Positions 34,729 through 42,664 of a stretch of DNA of 64,000 nucleotides are shown one piece after another (position 1 is the stretch's first letter; the number at the start of each line of letters is the position of its first letter). The stretch comes from JAFANK01 sp036741695 (GTDB taxonomy: Bacteria; Vulcanimicrobiota; Vulcanimicrobiia; Eremiobacterales; Eremiobacteraceae). The notes beneath the pieces were generated by a model. That model was not told where the DNA came from and did no database searches. It saw only the letters and a program-made list of their open reading frames with translations. The position numbers were made by a program, and so were the translations under genes. The stretch is from NCBI GenBank assembly GCA_036741695.1, contig DAINRU010000008.1:1-64000 (forward strand), in the 5' to 3' direction.

Positions 34729-35372
34729 AGCGGCCGATACAGCCAATGATGGCGGACGGACCTTTCGGCTTCAGCAAACGAGAGTGGCGCACGCTGCAGC
34801 GCCTCAAGACGCCGCATGGCATCCAACGTATGATCGATTCGTTCCCCTACCACGAGGCCGACACTGCATGGTCGCCTAGACGAGTGCTGCAGGAGCGCGT
34901 GGCGCACTGCTGTGAGGGCGCTATGTTCGCAGCTGCGGCGATGCGCGCCATCGGGTTGCCGCCGCTCGTGATGGATCTCGAGGGCGAACGCGACACGGAT
35001 CACGTCATCGCCGTCTACCGTCAGCGCGGCTGTTGGGGCGCGATCGCCAAATCACATTTCACCGGTCTGCGCGACCGCATGCCGATCTACCGGACGCTGC
35101 GCGAGCTAGCGCTCTCGTACTTCGAGGACTATTTCAACCTGCGCGGCCACCGCTCGTTGCGCACCTACTCCAGACCGGTGAATCTCGCCCGCTTCGACCA
35201 CCTCAACTGGATGGCGTCCGAGAGGCCGGTTTGGTTCATCCCCGGGCACCTCATCGAGGTTCCGCACACGCGCCTCATCACGCCAGCCCAGGCAAAGCGC
35301 CTCCATCGCGTCGACCGGCTCTCGATCGACGCCGGCCTCCTCGGTTATAAGCCGCACAAGCGCAAGCACTAG
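34725..35372 (+). CDS. Transglutaminase-like cysteine protein of unknown function
   Basis: The 215-residue product has a likely Cys-His pair of the transglutaminase fold: VAHCCEGAMFAAAAMRAIG (about 56-74) and DTDHVIAVYRQRGCWGAIAKS (about 84-104). A basic C-terminal part (LLGYKPHKRKH) follows. There is no signal peptide, so it is cytoplasmic. ATG 34725 overlaps the acetyltransferase stop. The fold call is by motif; the reaction is unknown. Confidence 0.6.
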   Translation: MKRPIQPMMADGPFGFSKREWRTLQRLKTPHGIQRMIDSFPYHEADTAWSPRRVLQERVAHCCEGAMFAAAAMRAIGLPPLVMDLEGERDTDHVIAVYRQRGCWGAIAKSHFTGLRDRMPIYRTLRELALSYFEDYFNLRGHRSLRTYSRPVNLARFDHLNWMASERPVWFIPGHLIEVPHTRLITPAQAKRLHRVDRLSIDAGLLGYKPHKRKH

Positions 35373-35380
35373 GCGATAGC

Positions 35381-35977
35381 GTGCGAGCTCCGTCCAGCTT
35401 CGTGGCGAAGATCATGATGGTGGCCCTGACCGGCCTATTGGCCGTCGCGCCGGCCCGAGCGGCGCAGGTCGAGCTGACCTATCAGGTCGGATTTCGTGGC
35501 GTACCACGTTCGGAGCAGACGCTATTCTCAGCGGCCGTTGCCCACGTGTATGCGGATCCACGCGGCTGGTCGCTGGGCGGCAGTGTCGCATTCCGCCACG
35601 TGACGAGTGGAGGAGATTTCACGATCTGGCTGGCGGCCGCGGACCAGATGACCTCGTTCAGCAGTGATTGCAGCGTAGACTGGAGCTGCCGCGTGGGCCG
35701 CGACGTGATCATCAACGCGGCTCGATGGGATTCAGGGTCGCCGTACTGGCATGGAGCGCAGAGTGACTATCGCACGATGCTCGTCAACCACGAGACGGGG
35801 CACTGGCTGGGGCTCGATCACGAGGCGTGTCCGGGGGCCAAAATGCCCGCGCCCATCATGATGCAGCAATCTAAAGGCGTGGCCCCATGCGTGCCAAATC
35901 CATGGCCGCTAGCTCGCGAGCGTCAACACGTGGCGCACATCCTGGGCGTGACTATGCCCAGCAGCGACAGGCGCTAG
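35381..35977 (+). CDS. Secreted metzincin-like peptidase (DUF3152 type)
   Basis: The 198-residue product has a signal peptide (about 1-28, ending ARAA). The zinc site is HETGHWLGLDHE (about 138-149), an HExxHxxGxxH metzincin pattern with a downstream Met turn (PIMMQQSKG). Four Cys residues (SDCSVDWSCR, EACPG, APCVP) are likely in disulfides. The arrangement matches the DUF3152 family common in actinobacteria. GTG start. Its TAG overlaps the stop of the convergent gene. Confidence 0.78.
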   Translation: MRAPSSFVAKIMMVALTGLLAVAPARAAQVELTYQVGFRGVPRSEQTLFSAAVAHVYADPRGWSLGGSVAFRHVTSGGDFTIWLAAADQMTSFSSDCSVDWSCRVGRDVIINAARWDSGSPYWHGAQSDYRTMLVNHETGHWLGLDHEACPGAKMPAPIMMQQSKGVAPCVPNPWPLARERQHVAHILGVTMPSSDRR

Positions 35978-36618
35978 GGTTTGACAAGCGGGTTTTTCTC
36001 AGCGAAGGCGCCGTAGGGGTTGGGCTTGACCCAAACGATGAGATCCCACACCGCCGGAAAATCGAAGATGGTCGCGACGTCAGAGGCGTTCTTGACCTTT
36101 CCCATCGCCACGAGCGTCTGAGCGCTTGGGTGCTTCGGATCGCCGCCGGCCTTGACGAACGCTGGGATCAACACGTAGTGGTCGTAGGTCATTTTGCCGG
36201 TGGTCGGGTTTTTGAGCACGTAGTGTATGTGGTCGTCGAATTCATACCAGCGGCCTGGGTTCACGCCGAACAGCTGCGGCCGCGTATTTGTCGTGTTGGG
36301 GACAGAAAAGTCTGCGCCGAGCAGATTACCGTTGACGTCGTACCACAGCTGGCTCGGGTGCTGGATGTCTTTGGAGTCCCAGTGCAGATTCGCGTAGCTG
36401 ATCGCGCCCGTGTCGTCGACGCCTGTATAGCGGATGTAGCCTGCTTTTTCCGCGTCAGCCGCCGTGGGGAAACGCTTGCCCAGATCCGCTTGGATCGACT
36501 GGACGAACGCCTTCTCGGACGGCGACAGCGGTCCGTGATAGGTCGGATCCTGGTCGGCAGAGGCGACCGCCAATGTGCCGAGCACGATAACGGCGCACGT
36601 GAGGACTCGCTTGAGCAT
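35974..36618 (-). CDS. Secreted protein of unknown function
   Basis: The 214-residue product has a signal peptide (about 1-21, cleavage after ASA). The mature part is a compact domain with repeated aromatic motifs (NLHWDSKDIQHPSQLWYDVNG, PQLFGVNPGRWYEFDDHIHYVL, TYDHYVLIPAFVKAGGD). No cofactor or catalytic motif is recognised. ATG 36618 follows AGGAGATATCC. It is downstream of a beta-lactamase-fold enzyme on the same strand with a 22-base gap, so both are probably co-transcribed. Confidence 0.65.
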   Translation of the reverse strand: MLKRVLTCAVIVLGTLAVASADQDPTYHGPLSPSEKAFVQSIQADLGKRFPTAADAEKAGYIRYTGVDDTGAISYANLHWDSKDIQHPSQLWYDVNGNLLGADFSVPNTTNTRPQLFGVNPGRWYEFDDHIHYVLKNPTTGKMTYDHYVLIPAFVKAGGDPKHPSAQTLVAMGKVKNASDVATIFDFPAVWDLIVWVKPNPYGAFAEKNPLVKP

Positions 36619-36640
36619 GGATATCTCCTGTTCCGCGGCG

Positions 36641-37813
36641 CTAGGACGAGCTACCGGAAAGATAGACGTCGGCGATGCGCTCAGCTGCCGCGTCCAGGTG
36701 GGGACTCGGATCGACGTTGGCGTGCAGCGCGACGACGACTCCTTGCTGCCAATAATTTGAGAGCTGCGAGATGATGCCTTTATTGTCCCCGCTATGGTCG
36801 ACGTACGTGCGACCTTGGGCGTCGGTCTCGCGAAACCAACAGATAGCTTGTTCCTTTGCGGGATCGAAGTCGTGTTCGCTATAGCTTTTGACCGTGGGCG
36901 GCAGCTGCGGGCTGAACATCTGTGCGGCCGTCGACGGTTTGAGCAAGCGTCCGGAGTCGAGCGCCCAAGCGAACCGGCACAGATCCTCATCAGTCGAGAG
37001 TATGCCGCCGGCAGCATACTTGTAGCTTGAGTCTTCATCGCGAGCACGGCCGAGCTCACCGGTCTTGTCGTCGCGGATATAGCCCTGTCCGCGATGGGTG
37101 ACGATGCGACCCATGATGTCCAGCTGAGTCGCGAGCAGGCCAGCGGGCGTCCAGATGTGGTCGCGCAGATAGGTCTCAAAGTCGATACCGCTCGCCGTCT
37201 CAACCACCGCCTGCAACAAACTGAAGCCGTACGTCGAGTACGACCAATACGTACCGGGATCGAAGAGCAGCGGGTCGTTGCGCCAGAACGCGGTGGATTC
37301 CTCATAGGTGGCGTAGTGTCGAAAGGCGTCCATCCACTGGCCTGAGTCTGAATCCTCGTTGTCGCGATAGTGGCGAATGCCGGATGTGTGTGTCAAGAGT
37401 TGCCGCACGGTGATCGGGCGTTGCTTCTGCGGAAACCATGGGGCGTAGGTCTGGATAGGCGCATCGAGGCTGACCTTGCCGGCATCGACGAGCTGCATGA
37501 CGGCGACGGCGGTCATGGTCTTGGAAATCGACGCGATCGAATAGACCGTCCGCCCGTCTTGGGGAGTGCCGGTCTCGAGGTCGCACACGCCCACACCACC
37601 GGAAAATACAAGCGTGCCATCGGCGAAAACTGCAGCTGAGAGACCAGGCGCCTGCAGCGTGACGCGCAGTTGTGCGAGAAAATCTGTTAGCTGCTGTGTT
37701 GCGGTCTTGGTTGGACGTGGCGTCGCGACGGTGCCTGCGCCGAGCAAGAAGAAGGCCGAACTCGAAGCGAGGAAGAGCCTACGCGTCATACCGCGTGAAC
37801 GGGAGAGGATCAC
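36641..37813 (-). CDS. Secreted serine hydrolase of the beta-lactamase/PBP4-like family
   Basis: The 390-residue protein has a signal peptide with an RR start (MTRRLFLASSSAFFLLGAG; an internal ATG at 37789 would suit it). Catalytic motifs of class C/DD-peptidase fold are visible: SISK (Ser-x-x-Lys, in SIASISKTMTAVA), YSTYGFS as the Tyr motif, and HSGDNKG near the C-terminus in place of KTG. Such enzymes hydrolyse esters, amides or D-peptides; a beta-lactamase role is not shown. It precedes the unknown secreted protein. Confidence 0.8.
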   Translation of the reverse strand: MILSRSRGMTRRLFLASSSAFFLLGAGTVATPRPTKTATQQLTDFLAQLRVTLQAPGLSAAVFADGTLVFSGGVGVCDLETGTPQDGRTVYSIASISKTMTAVAVMQLVDAGKVSLDAPIQTYAPWFPQKQRPITVRQLLTHTSGIRHYRDNEDSDSGQWMDAFRHYATYEESTAFWRNDPLLFDPGTYWSYSTYGFSLLQAVVETASGIDFETYLRDHIWTPAGLLATQLDIMGRIVTHRGQGYIRDDKTGELGRARDEDSSYKYAAGGILSTDEDLCRFAWALDSGRLLKPSTAAQMFSPQLPPTVKSYSEHDFDPAKEQAICWFRETDAQGRTYVDHSGDNKGIISQLSNYWQQGVVVALHANVDPSPHLDAAAERIADVYLSGSSS

Positions 37814-37915
37814 GAGGCGCTCTTTGGCTCTGGCAGCCTACGTCCTCCGCGCACGGGCTCATGAGAGACGTCTCATGGCGATTATCGCGCCCGTGTGGTA
37901 GGGTTTCTCCCCATA

Positions 37916-38230
37916 CTACGGCTTCATCCCGAGGTTTAAGATTGCGACAGGGCGGGCTACCCAGCTGGTGGCCCGTCCTTGATCATGGGGGAAACCACCC
38001 GAGCCGTGAGTGAGTTTTAGGCGCTCACCACGACGGAGGGCCTCATGGCACAGAATTCTGCGAGCAAGTCGCTCATCCTCAATGACATATTCGCGTACCG
38101 CGTACATCTCCGGCGACGCATACTCTTGATGGAGTGCGAGAAACCCCTCAAGCTGCGTAGCGAGCTTGAGCTGACGGATCTGGATGAGCGCGGCGATAGC
38201 CGTCGCGGCGATGACGAGCGTCGTGACCAC
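37916..38230 (-). pseudogene. Fragment of a small membrane-anchored DUF4760-like protein
   Basis: A GTG frame opens with a hydrophobic helix and linker (LVIAATAIAALIQIRQLKLATQLEGFLALHQEYASPEM) of a type seen in many hypothetical proteins that continue for about 150-170 residues. Here the frame reaches only 104 residues. After YVIEDERLARRIL the sequence loses that character, so truncation or a frameshift is likely. A GC-rich hairpin lies in the 3' part near 37941-37975. Expression is doubtful. Confidence 0.35.
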
Positions 38231-38279
38231 TGTAGCGGCGGTGCTATAGTATAGCCCTTCTTCGCGAGGCGAAGGCGCG

Positions 38280-38606
38280 CTAAGAATCGCGCTTGCGCGA
38301 GTCCACCGATTCTTTCTTTCGCTCGGCTGTGAAGGTCTGCGGATGCACGCCGAGGTCGTGCCACGACGATTCAGACAACTCGACGCCGTAATGCTCAGCG
38401 GCCTTCTTGATGTTGGCGAACGCCAGATCGCGGTCAGCGTCCGAAACGTGTTTCACTTGATCCATGCGGGCCATGGCGTTGCGTACGTGGGTCGCGTCAG
38501 TCAGCGGCTCCTTGCGTTGTCTTGGGAAAGCGAAAACACTGTCAGGTAGGTCGCTTTGCGTTGTCAGTTGCCCATGCTTCTCGTAGGGCTCCCATGTCGG
38601 TTCCAT
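38280..38606 (-). CDS. Small soluble protein with DUF6582-like domain
   Basis: The 108-residue product contains VFAFPRQRKEPLTDATHVRNAMARMDQVKHVSDADRDLAFANIKKAAEHYGVEL. This AFPxQRKEPLxDxxHVRNAxARxxQV pattern is found in small proteins of environmental bacteria and phages. ATG 38606 has GGAG eight bases upstream, better than the in-frame GTG at 38615. No enzymatic motif is present; function unknown. Confidence 0.7.
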   Translation of the reverse strand: MEPTWEPYEKHGQLTTQSDLPDSVFAFPRQRKEPLTDATHVRNAMARMDQVKHVSDADRDLAFANIKKAAEHYGVELSESSWHDLGVHPQTFTAERKKESVDSRKRDS

Positions 38607-38629
38607 ACGACACACTCCAATCCGTCGGG

Positions 38630-38815
38630 CTAATGGTCGACAAATTTCGACACTTCATCCATCGTAGGATCGAGCCGTAGATCTTCCAGCGCATATTTGC
38701 GGTCCTCGTGCCCTCCGGGGACCTCGACTCGAACAAGGATCGCGTGTGGATGAACGTCTTTGACGATGCCCTCTTCCTTGGTCCCGTCGATATAAACCTT
38801 ATCGCCGATTTTCAT
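38630..38815 (-). CDS. Small KOW-like protein
   Basis: The 61-residue product starts MKIGDKVYIDGTKEEGIVKDVHPHAILVRVE, a short beta-barrel-like pattern (KIGDKV...GIVKDV) as in KOW or SH3-like domains. AGGAGAAAGG precedes ATG 38815. It is followed on the same strand by the DUF6582-like gene, 24 bases downstream. The gap 38816-39117 contains a direct repeat GCGTTCGAC (around 38988 and 39002) and no gene that I can support. Confidence 0.6.
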   Translation of the reverse strand: MKIGDKVYIDGTKEEGIVKDVHPHAILVRVEVPGGHEDRKYALEDLRLDPTMDEVSKFVDH

Positions 38816-39117
38816 GCCTGGCCTTTCTCCTGATCCTTACTCGGGAGCCCTCAACCGCGACGGAGAGGCCGCGCCGGAGGGGCGGTTACAGCTATCTAAT
38901 GCTTTTGGGGGTTGACTTGGTTTGCACATCGAGAAAGGTTTCCATCTATAAAGAACGCTCCGGCTCCAAAGTAAATGTAGAGCAGGCGTTCGACTCGCTA
39001 GCGTTCGACGCCGCACTTTCCACGGTGCTTTGTAGAAGGCGCGTTCCTTGAACGCGCTCGAAGCGCAAAGCCAGATACAATCAAGGCGTTTCTTGAAGCC
39101 GCCGACAAACGCCCATT

Positions 39118-40713
39118 GTGATGACGCAAAAAGCCGGCTCGCCGTGGGCAGCGTTCGGGTACAAGGCGTTCGCGATCGTTTGGACCGCGACGGTTGTCTC
39201 GAACATCGGCACGTGGATGTACAACGCTGCTGCCGGCTGGCTCATGACGGATCTCACCACCAGCGCATTCGTCGTCTCGCTTGTTCAAGTCGCCAACAAC
39301 CTGCCCTTGTTCATCTTTGCAGTTCTCGGCGGCGCACTTTCGGACATCGTTGATAAGCGACGATTTCTTATCGCCTGGGAGATCATTGGATCCATCCTAT
39401 CCGCGATATTGGCCGTCATGGTTTGGCTCAATCACGTGACTCCCGTCTCGCTGTTGTGGTTCCTGTTTTTCATCGGCGCTGCCGGCGCTCTGACGTCTCC
39501 TGCTTGGCAAGCCGTCGTTCCAGAGCTCGTTCCAAGGCAAACTCTGTCTACAGCTGTCTCGGCGAACAGCGCCGGCGTCAATGTCAGTCGCGCGATAGGC
39601 CCCGCGCTCGCAGGCGCAATCATCGGCCCGCTTGGAATCGCCGCACCGTTCGTCGTGAACGCGTTGAGCGATCTAGGCGTCATTGGAGCGTTGGTATGGT
39701 GGCGCGAACCGAAGAAGACGGAAAGTGCGTTGCCGATGGAACGCCTGGGCAGCGCGATAGGAACGGGTTTTCGGTATACGACGAACAATCCGCGCTTGAG
39801 AGGCACGCTCATACGGGCTATCGCCTTTTTTCCTTGCGCAAGCGCGTATTGGGCGCTGCTTCCGCTGGTCGCGAGAAATCGCGTGAGCGGCGGTCCCGAA
39901 GCTTACGGCATTTTGCTCGGCGCGATCGGCTTCGGCGCCGTTGCGGGCGCGTTTGCCATGCCCTTGTGGAAGGCGAAAATCGGACCGGACCGGCTTGTCG
40001 GGGCCGCAAGCCTCGGCACGGCAATCGCGCTGGTGCTCTTCGGACTCGCACGCGAACCGATCGTGGCGTTGTTAGCAAGCCTCATCGCGGGTGCCTCCTG
40101 GATCGCGGTCGTCGCGACGCTCAACGTGTCCGCGCAGGTCGCGTTGCCGGATTGGGTACGCGGCCGCGGGCTAGCGATATACATCACGGTCCTTTTTGCA
40201 TCGATGACGCTCGGCAGTGCCATCTGGGGTCAGGTCGCTGGCGTCGCGGGTTTGCCGGCGGCACATTTTGCGGCCGCAGCCGGCGCGCTTCTCGCGATTC
40301 CGCTCACCTGGGGTTGGAAACTGCAGACCGGCGAGAAACTCGATCTCACGCCGTCGATGCAGTGGCCGGCGCCGATCGTGTCGCAAGAAGTCAAAGGCAG
40401 CTATGGGCCCGTTCTGGTGACGATCGACTATCGAATAGCCGACGAAAAAAATCGCGAATCATTTCTTGCTGCGATCGAACGGCTGCGACACGAACGGCTG
40501 CGTGACGGCGCCTACAGGTGGGGCATATTCGAAGATACCGACGAACCGGGCAGATTCTTGGAAACCTTTTTGGTAGACTCGTGGCTCGATCATCTGCGCC
40601 AGCACGAGCGCGTCACGAACGCCGACTACGTTCTGCAGCAATCCGTGTACGCGCTTTTGAAGGAAGCGCCCAAGGTGACGCACTTCATCGCTCCAGCTCG
40701 CGATGAGTCGTGA
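39118..40713 (+). CDS. MFS exporter with C-terminal monooxygenase-like domain
   Basis: The 531-residue protein is a 12-helix major facilitator of the MFS_3/EntS type: GYKAFAIVWTATVVSNIGTWMYNAAAGWLM, then NNLPLFIFAVLGGALSDIVDKRRFL. After the last helix (about residue 410), residues 420-531 form a soluble ABM-like ferredoxin domain (VLVTIDYRIADEKNRESFLAAIERL ... YRWGIFEDTDEPGRFLETFLVDSWLDHLRQHERVT). Such fusions occur in predicted drug or siderophore exporters; the substrate is unknown. GTG 39118 or ATG 39121 can start it. Base composition looks less GC-rich than flanking core genes. Confidence 0.85.
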   Translation: MMTQKAGSPWAAFGYKAFAIVWTATVVSNIGTWMYNAAAGWLMTDLTTSAFVVSLVQVANNLPLFIFAVLGGALSDIVDKRRFLIAWEIIGSILSAILAVMVWLNHVTPVSLLWFLFFIGAAGALTSPAWQAVVPELVPRQTLSTAVSANSAGVNVSRAIGPALAGAIIGPLGIAAPFVVNALSDLGVIGALVWWREPKKTESALPMERLGSAIGTGFRYTTNNPRLRGTLIRAIAFFPCASAYWALLPLVARNRVSGGPEAYGILLGAIGFGAVAGAFAMPLWKAKIGPDRLVGAASLGTAIALVLFGLAREPIVALLASLIAGASWIAVVATLNVSAQVALPDWVRGRGLAIYITVLFASMTLGSAIWGQVAGVAGLPAAHFAAAAGALLAIPLTWGWKLQTGEKLDLTPSMQWPAPIVSQEVKGSYGPVLVTIDYRIADEKNRESFLAAIERLRHERLRDGAYRWGIFEDTDEPGRFLETFLVDSWLDHLRQHERVTNADYVLQQSVYALLKEAPKVTHFIAPARDES

Positions 40714-40729
40714 CCGCGGCCTCCTTGAG

Positions 40730-40747
40730 GTTTAGCGATCGCTAAAC
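40730..40747. terminator. Perfect palindrome between convergent genes
   Basis: GTTTAGCGATCGCTAAAC reads identically on both strands. As RNA it gives a 7-bp stem with a GATC loop. It sits between the MFS gene and the small acidic gene that converge here, so it could be a weak two-way terminator. Confidence 0.4.
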
Positions 40748-40939
40748 AACGTCGTCCGGTTCGACGTGGTGCGCATCATACTGATCGTCACGATTTGGAT
40801 CCGCGCCGCTTTCGCCGTACTTCTCTTCTTCGAGCCGCACAGCTTCGGCAGGATCGATCGGCTGATCTTTGCGCGGTGCAACGTCGGGAGCAATGACATC
40901 GTCGTCGTCATCCGGATACGGTAGTTTATCTTTGTGCAT
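40742..40939 (-). CDS. Small acidic protein of unknown function
   Basis: The 65-residue product starts with ATG 40939 and is very acidic, with a run PYPDDDDDVIAPDV and many Asp/Glu afterwards. No hydrophobic core is apparent, so it is probably disordered. No good ribosome site is visible. It lies opposite and convergent to the MFS gene. It could be a real small protein; confidence is limited. Confidence 0.4.
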   Translation of the reverse strand: MHKDKLPYPDDDDDVIAPDVAPRKDQPIDPAEAVRLEEEKYGESGADPNRDDQYDAHHVEPDDVV

Positions 40940-40979
40940 AGACAAAAGTATAGCACGGCGACATCTATTCGCGTAGCGG

Positions 40980-41290
40980 CCCGGGCTGATTTTAGTCCCG
41001 TACTAGGTAACAGGCTCCCAGAGCGGCTCCCCGGAGGGCAGCCACCGTAAAGCCGTGCCACGTAGCGCGTTGACGGTAGCCCCGTTACGTCGCCACTACT
41101 AAGTGGAAGTTCCGTAGGGGGAGACGACCCATTCCTGCGCCTGTCTCTTGTGCGTCAGCGCAAGATTTGGGGTTTGGCCCGGGATTACCGATCGCGCCGT
41201 AAAAAGATACATGCGCTTGGCGAGCGAATGCGATGTCCCAAGCCTGTGGGGACAACGCCTAATTTGAAATGCCGCACATCGTGATGAAAT
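40980..41290. other. Gene-free stretch with GC-rich hairpins
   Basis: No supported gene lies between the small acidic gene and tRNA-Pro. A hairpin GGCTCCC-CGGA-GGGCAGCC (one bulge, about 41017-41035) and several short GC-rich pairings occur near 41000-41090. They look structured but match no riboswitch I can name. It should hold the promoter for tRNA-Pro. Confidence 0.35.
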
Positions 41291-41296
41291 AAAGGT

Positions 41297-41371
41297 CGGG
41301 CCGTAGCGTAGCCTGGTTAACGCGCCTGTCTGGGGGGCAGGAGATCGCTGGTTCAAATCCAGTCGGCCCGA
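41297..41371 (+). tRNA. tRNA-Pro (anticodon GGG)
   Basis: The acceptor arm CGGGCCG pairs perfectly with CGGCCCG; the D arm contains GCCTGGTTAACGC. The anticodon arm is CCTGT-CTGGGGG-GCAGG with anticodon GGG. The T arm is GCTGG-TTCAAAT-CCAGT, with discriminator A41371. The CCA end is not encoded, unlike tRNA-Trp. A terminator follows immediately. Confidence 0.95.
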
Positions 41372-41378
41372 AAGATGT

Positions 41379-41409
41379 AACCCCAGGGAAACCTGGGGTT
41401 TTATATTTT
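41379..41409 (+). terminator. Intrinsic terminator after tRNA-Pro
   Basis: AACCCCAGG (41379-41387), GAAA tetraloop, CCTGGGGTT (41392-41400), then TTATATTTT. Nine perfect base pairs, GNRA loop and a T-rich tail. Confidence 0.92.
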
Positions 41410-41418
41410 CCAGCCAGG

Positions 41419-41571
41419 TCAGCTAAACTTTAGTCCGAGAAAGTAAGGCCACACGATGATCGCCAAGACGCCCTTCCAAAACCTCAGACGTAGAAAACCG
41501 ATCGTGAATAACCATCCCACGAACCACAGGGATCCCGCAAAACTCTCCTGGTTGATTGTGATGTGTTCCAT
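41419..41571 (-). CDS. Small membrane protein (50 residues)
   Basis: ATG 41571 opens a 50-codon frame on the minus strand: MEHITINQESFAGSLWF, then a long hydrophobic stretch (VGWLFTIGFLRLRF and WKGVLAIIVWPYFLGLKF). The WLFTIGFLxLxFWKGVLAxxxWPYFLG pattern is shared by small membrane proteins in many bacteria, so I consider it real. Its 5' end overlaps the earliest possible start of the divergent methyltransferase, which argues for a later start there. Function unknown. Confidence 0.55.
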   Translation of the reverse strand: MEHITINQESFAGSLWFVGWLFTIGFLRLRFWKGVLAIIVWPYFLGLKFS

Positions 41572-41604
41572 TTTCTGCTCCCGTACGCTTGCAGGCGTCA
41601 GCTG

Positions 41605-42297
41605 GTGAGTGGATGGTCTACCCTTCCCCTGAGAGGAAAAGCAATCCTCAGACTTGTCGGATTGCTCGTGACGCTGTGGATTCTGATATTCGTGCCCGCA
41701 CGGTCACTGACATACTGGCAAGGATGGGTCTTCCTAGGCATTTTCGGAATTTGTGTCGTCGCCATCTCCCTGTACTTCCTCAAGCACGATCCCAAACTCA
41801 TCGAAAGGCGTCTGAAGGCGGGGCCAGCCGCGGAGACCCAGAGAAGCCAGAAAATTATCCAAACGTTGAGTTCCGCATGCTTCATCGCCCTGATCCTCGT
41901 GCCCGGAATCGACCATCGTCATGGGTGGTCCGCAGTGCCTGCATCTATCGTCGTGGTCGGGGACGTCTGTGTCGTAGCGGGCTTGCTCATGGTCTTTTTC
42001 GTCTTTAAGGCGAACAGCTATACCTCGGGAATCATCGAAGTGCAGAAGGAGCAAACGGTCATTTCGACCGGGCCATATGCAGTGGTCCGTCATCCCATGT
42101 ACGCTGGTGCCTTCATCATGCTGCTTGGCATTCCGCTCGCGCTCGGCTCGTGGTGGGCGTTCGTCCCCGTCTTCTTGCTCATCGCCGCGATCGTGTGGCG
42201 GCTGCTTGAAGAGGAGACGTTCTTGGCGGACAATCTGCCAGGCTACGCTGGTTACCAGGCAAGCGTCCGGCACAGGCTGATACCCGGCGTGTGGTAG
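41605..42297 (+). CDS. Integral membrane methyltransferase of the ICMT/PEMT family
   Basis: The 230-residue protein has about five helices and the C-terminal SAM-binding signature of isoprenylcysteine carboxyl methyltransferase-like enzymes: VISTGPYAVVRHPMYAGAFIMLLGIPLALGSWW, followed by RLLEEETFLADNLPGYAGYQASVRHRLIPGVW. RHPxYxG and the E-E pair are the key elements. Bacterial members methylate lipids or small molecules; the substrate here is unknown. I favour GTG 41605 over GTG 41563, which would overlap a divergent small gene. No strong ribosome site is visible for either. Confidence 0.85.
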   Translation: MSGWSTLPLRGKAILRLVGLLVTLWILIFVPARSLTYWQGWVFLGIFGICVVAISLYFLKHDPKLIERRLKAGPAAETQRSQKIIQTLSSACFIALILVPGIDHRHGWSAVPASIVVVGDVCVVAGLLMVFFVFKANSYTSGIIEVQKEQTVISTGPYAVVRHPMYAGAFIMLLGIPLALGSWWAFVPVFLLIAAIVWRLLEEETFLADNLPGYAGYQASVRHRLIPGVW

Positions 42298-42436
42298 ACG
42301 CCTTTTTCGAGCATATCGGTTCATATGCTGACACAAACGAAGGTGTGACGAGTCCTACCAGAGGCGGGTGATTGCCGCCGCATAACTCTAGGGTTATCAA
42401 CGGGTCGCGCCGGGTAGAATTGGGGAACGTCGGGAA

Positions 42437-42610
42437 ATGGTCTGCGTCTGCTGTGAACGAGCCTGCGACACGACATTTAGCATGTACGGTCACCACGTCT
42501 GTTTCGAGTGCACCATGAACAGAAGTCATGCCGCCATCATGACGGTTATCCAAGAGAAGCTCAACCTCAACGTCAAAACCTGGGGCTCCCCCACACCCGC
42601 GTCGTCATAG
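42437..42610 (+). CDS. Small Cys-rich protein, possible zinc finger
   Basis: The 57-residue product starts MVCVCCERACDTTFSMYGHHVCFECTMNR. Cys pairs CxxC near residues 3-6 and 22-25 could bind zinc as a short treble-clef-like finger. GGGGAAC precedes ATG 42437. It lies in the 367-base gap between the membrane methyltransferase and a small membrane protein gene. No family is recognised. Confidence 0.4.
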   Translation: MVCVCCERACDTTFSMYGHHVCFECTMNRSHAAIMTVIQEKLNLNVKTWGSPTPASS

Positions 42611-42664
42611 CCCGGGCGCAAGCTTCGAGGGTTGACGCCCGCACCGCGTGAAGGGGCGGGCACT

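Noticed and set aside
34741..34775. GGACGGACCTTTCGGC in the transglutaminase-like gene as another hairpin repeat
   Set aside because: Only the first arm resembles the family; no second arm pairs with it.
41099..41356. Minus-strand frame of 85 codons before and over tRNA-Pro
   Set aside because: It overlaps the tRNA gene and has no ribosome site or recognisable protein pattern.
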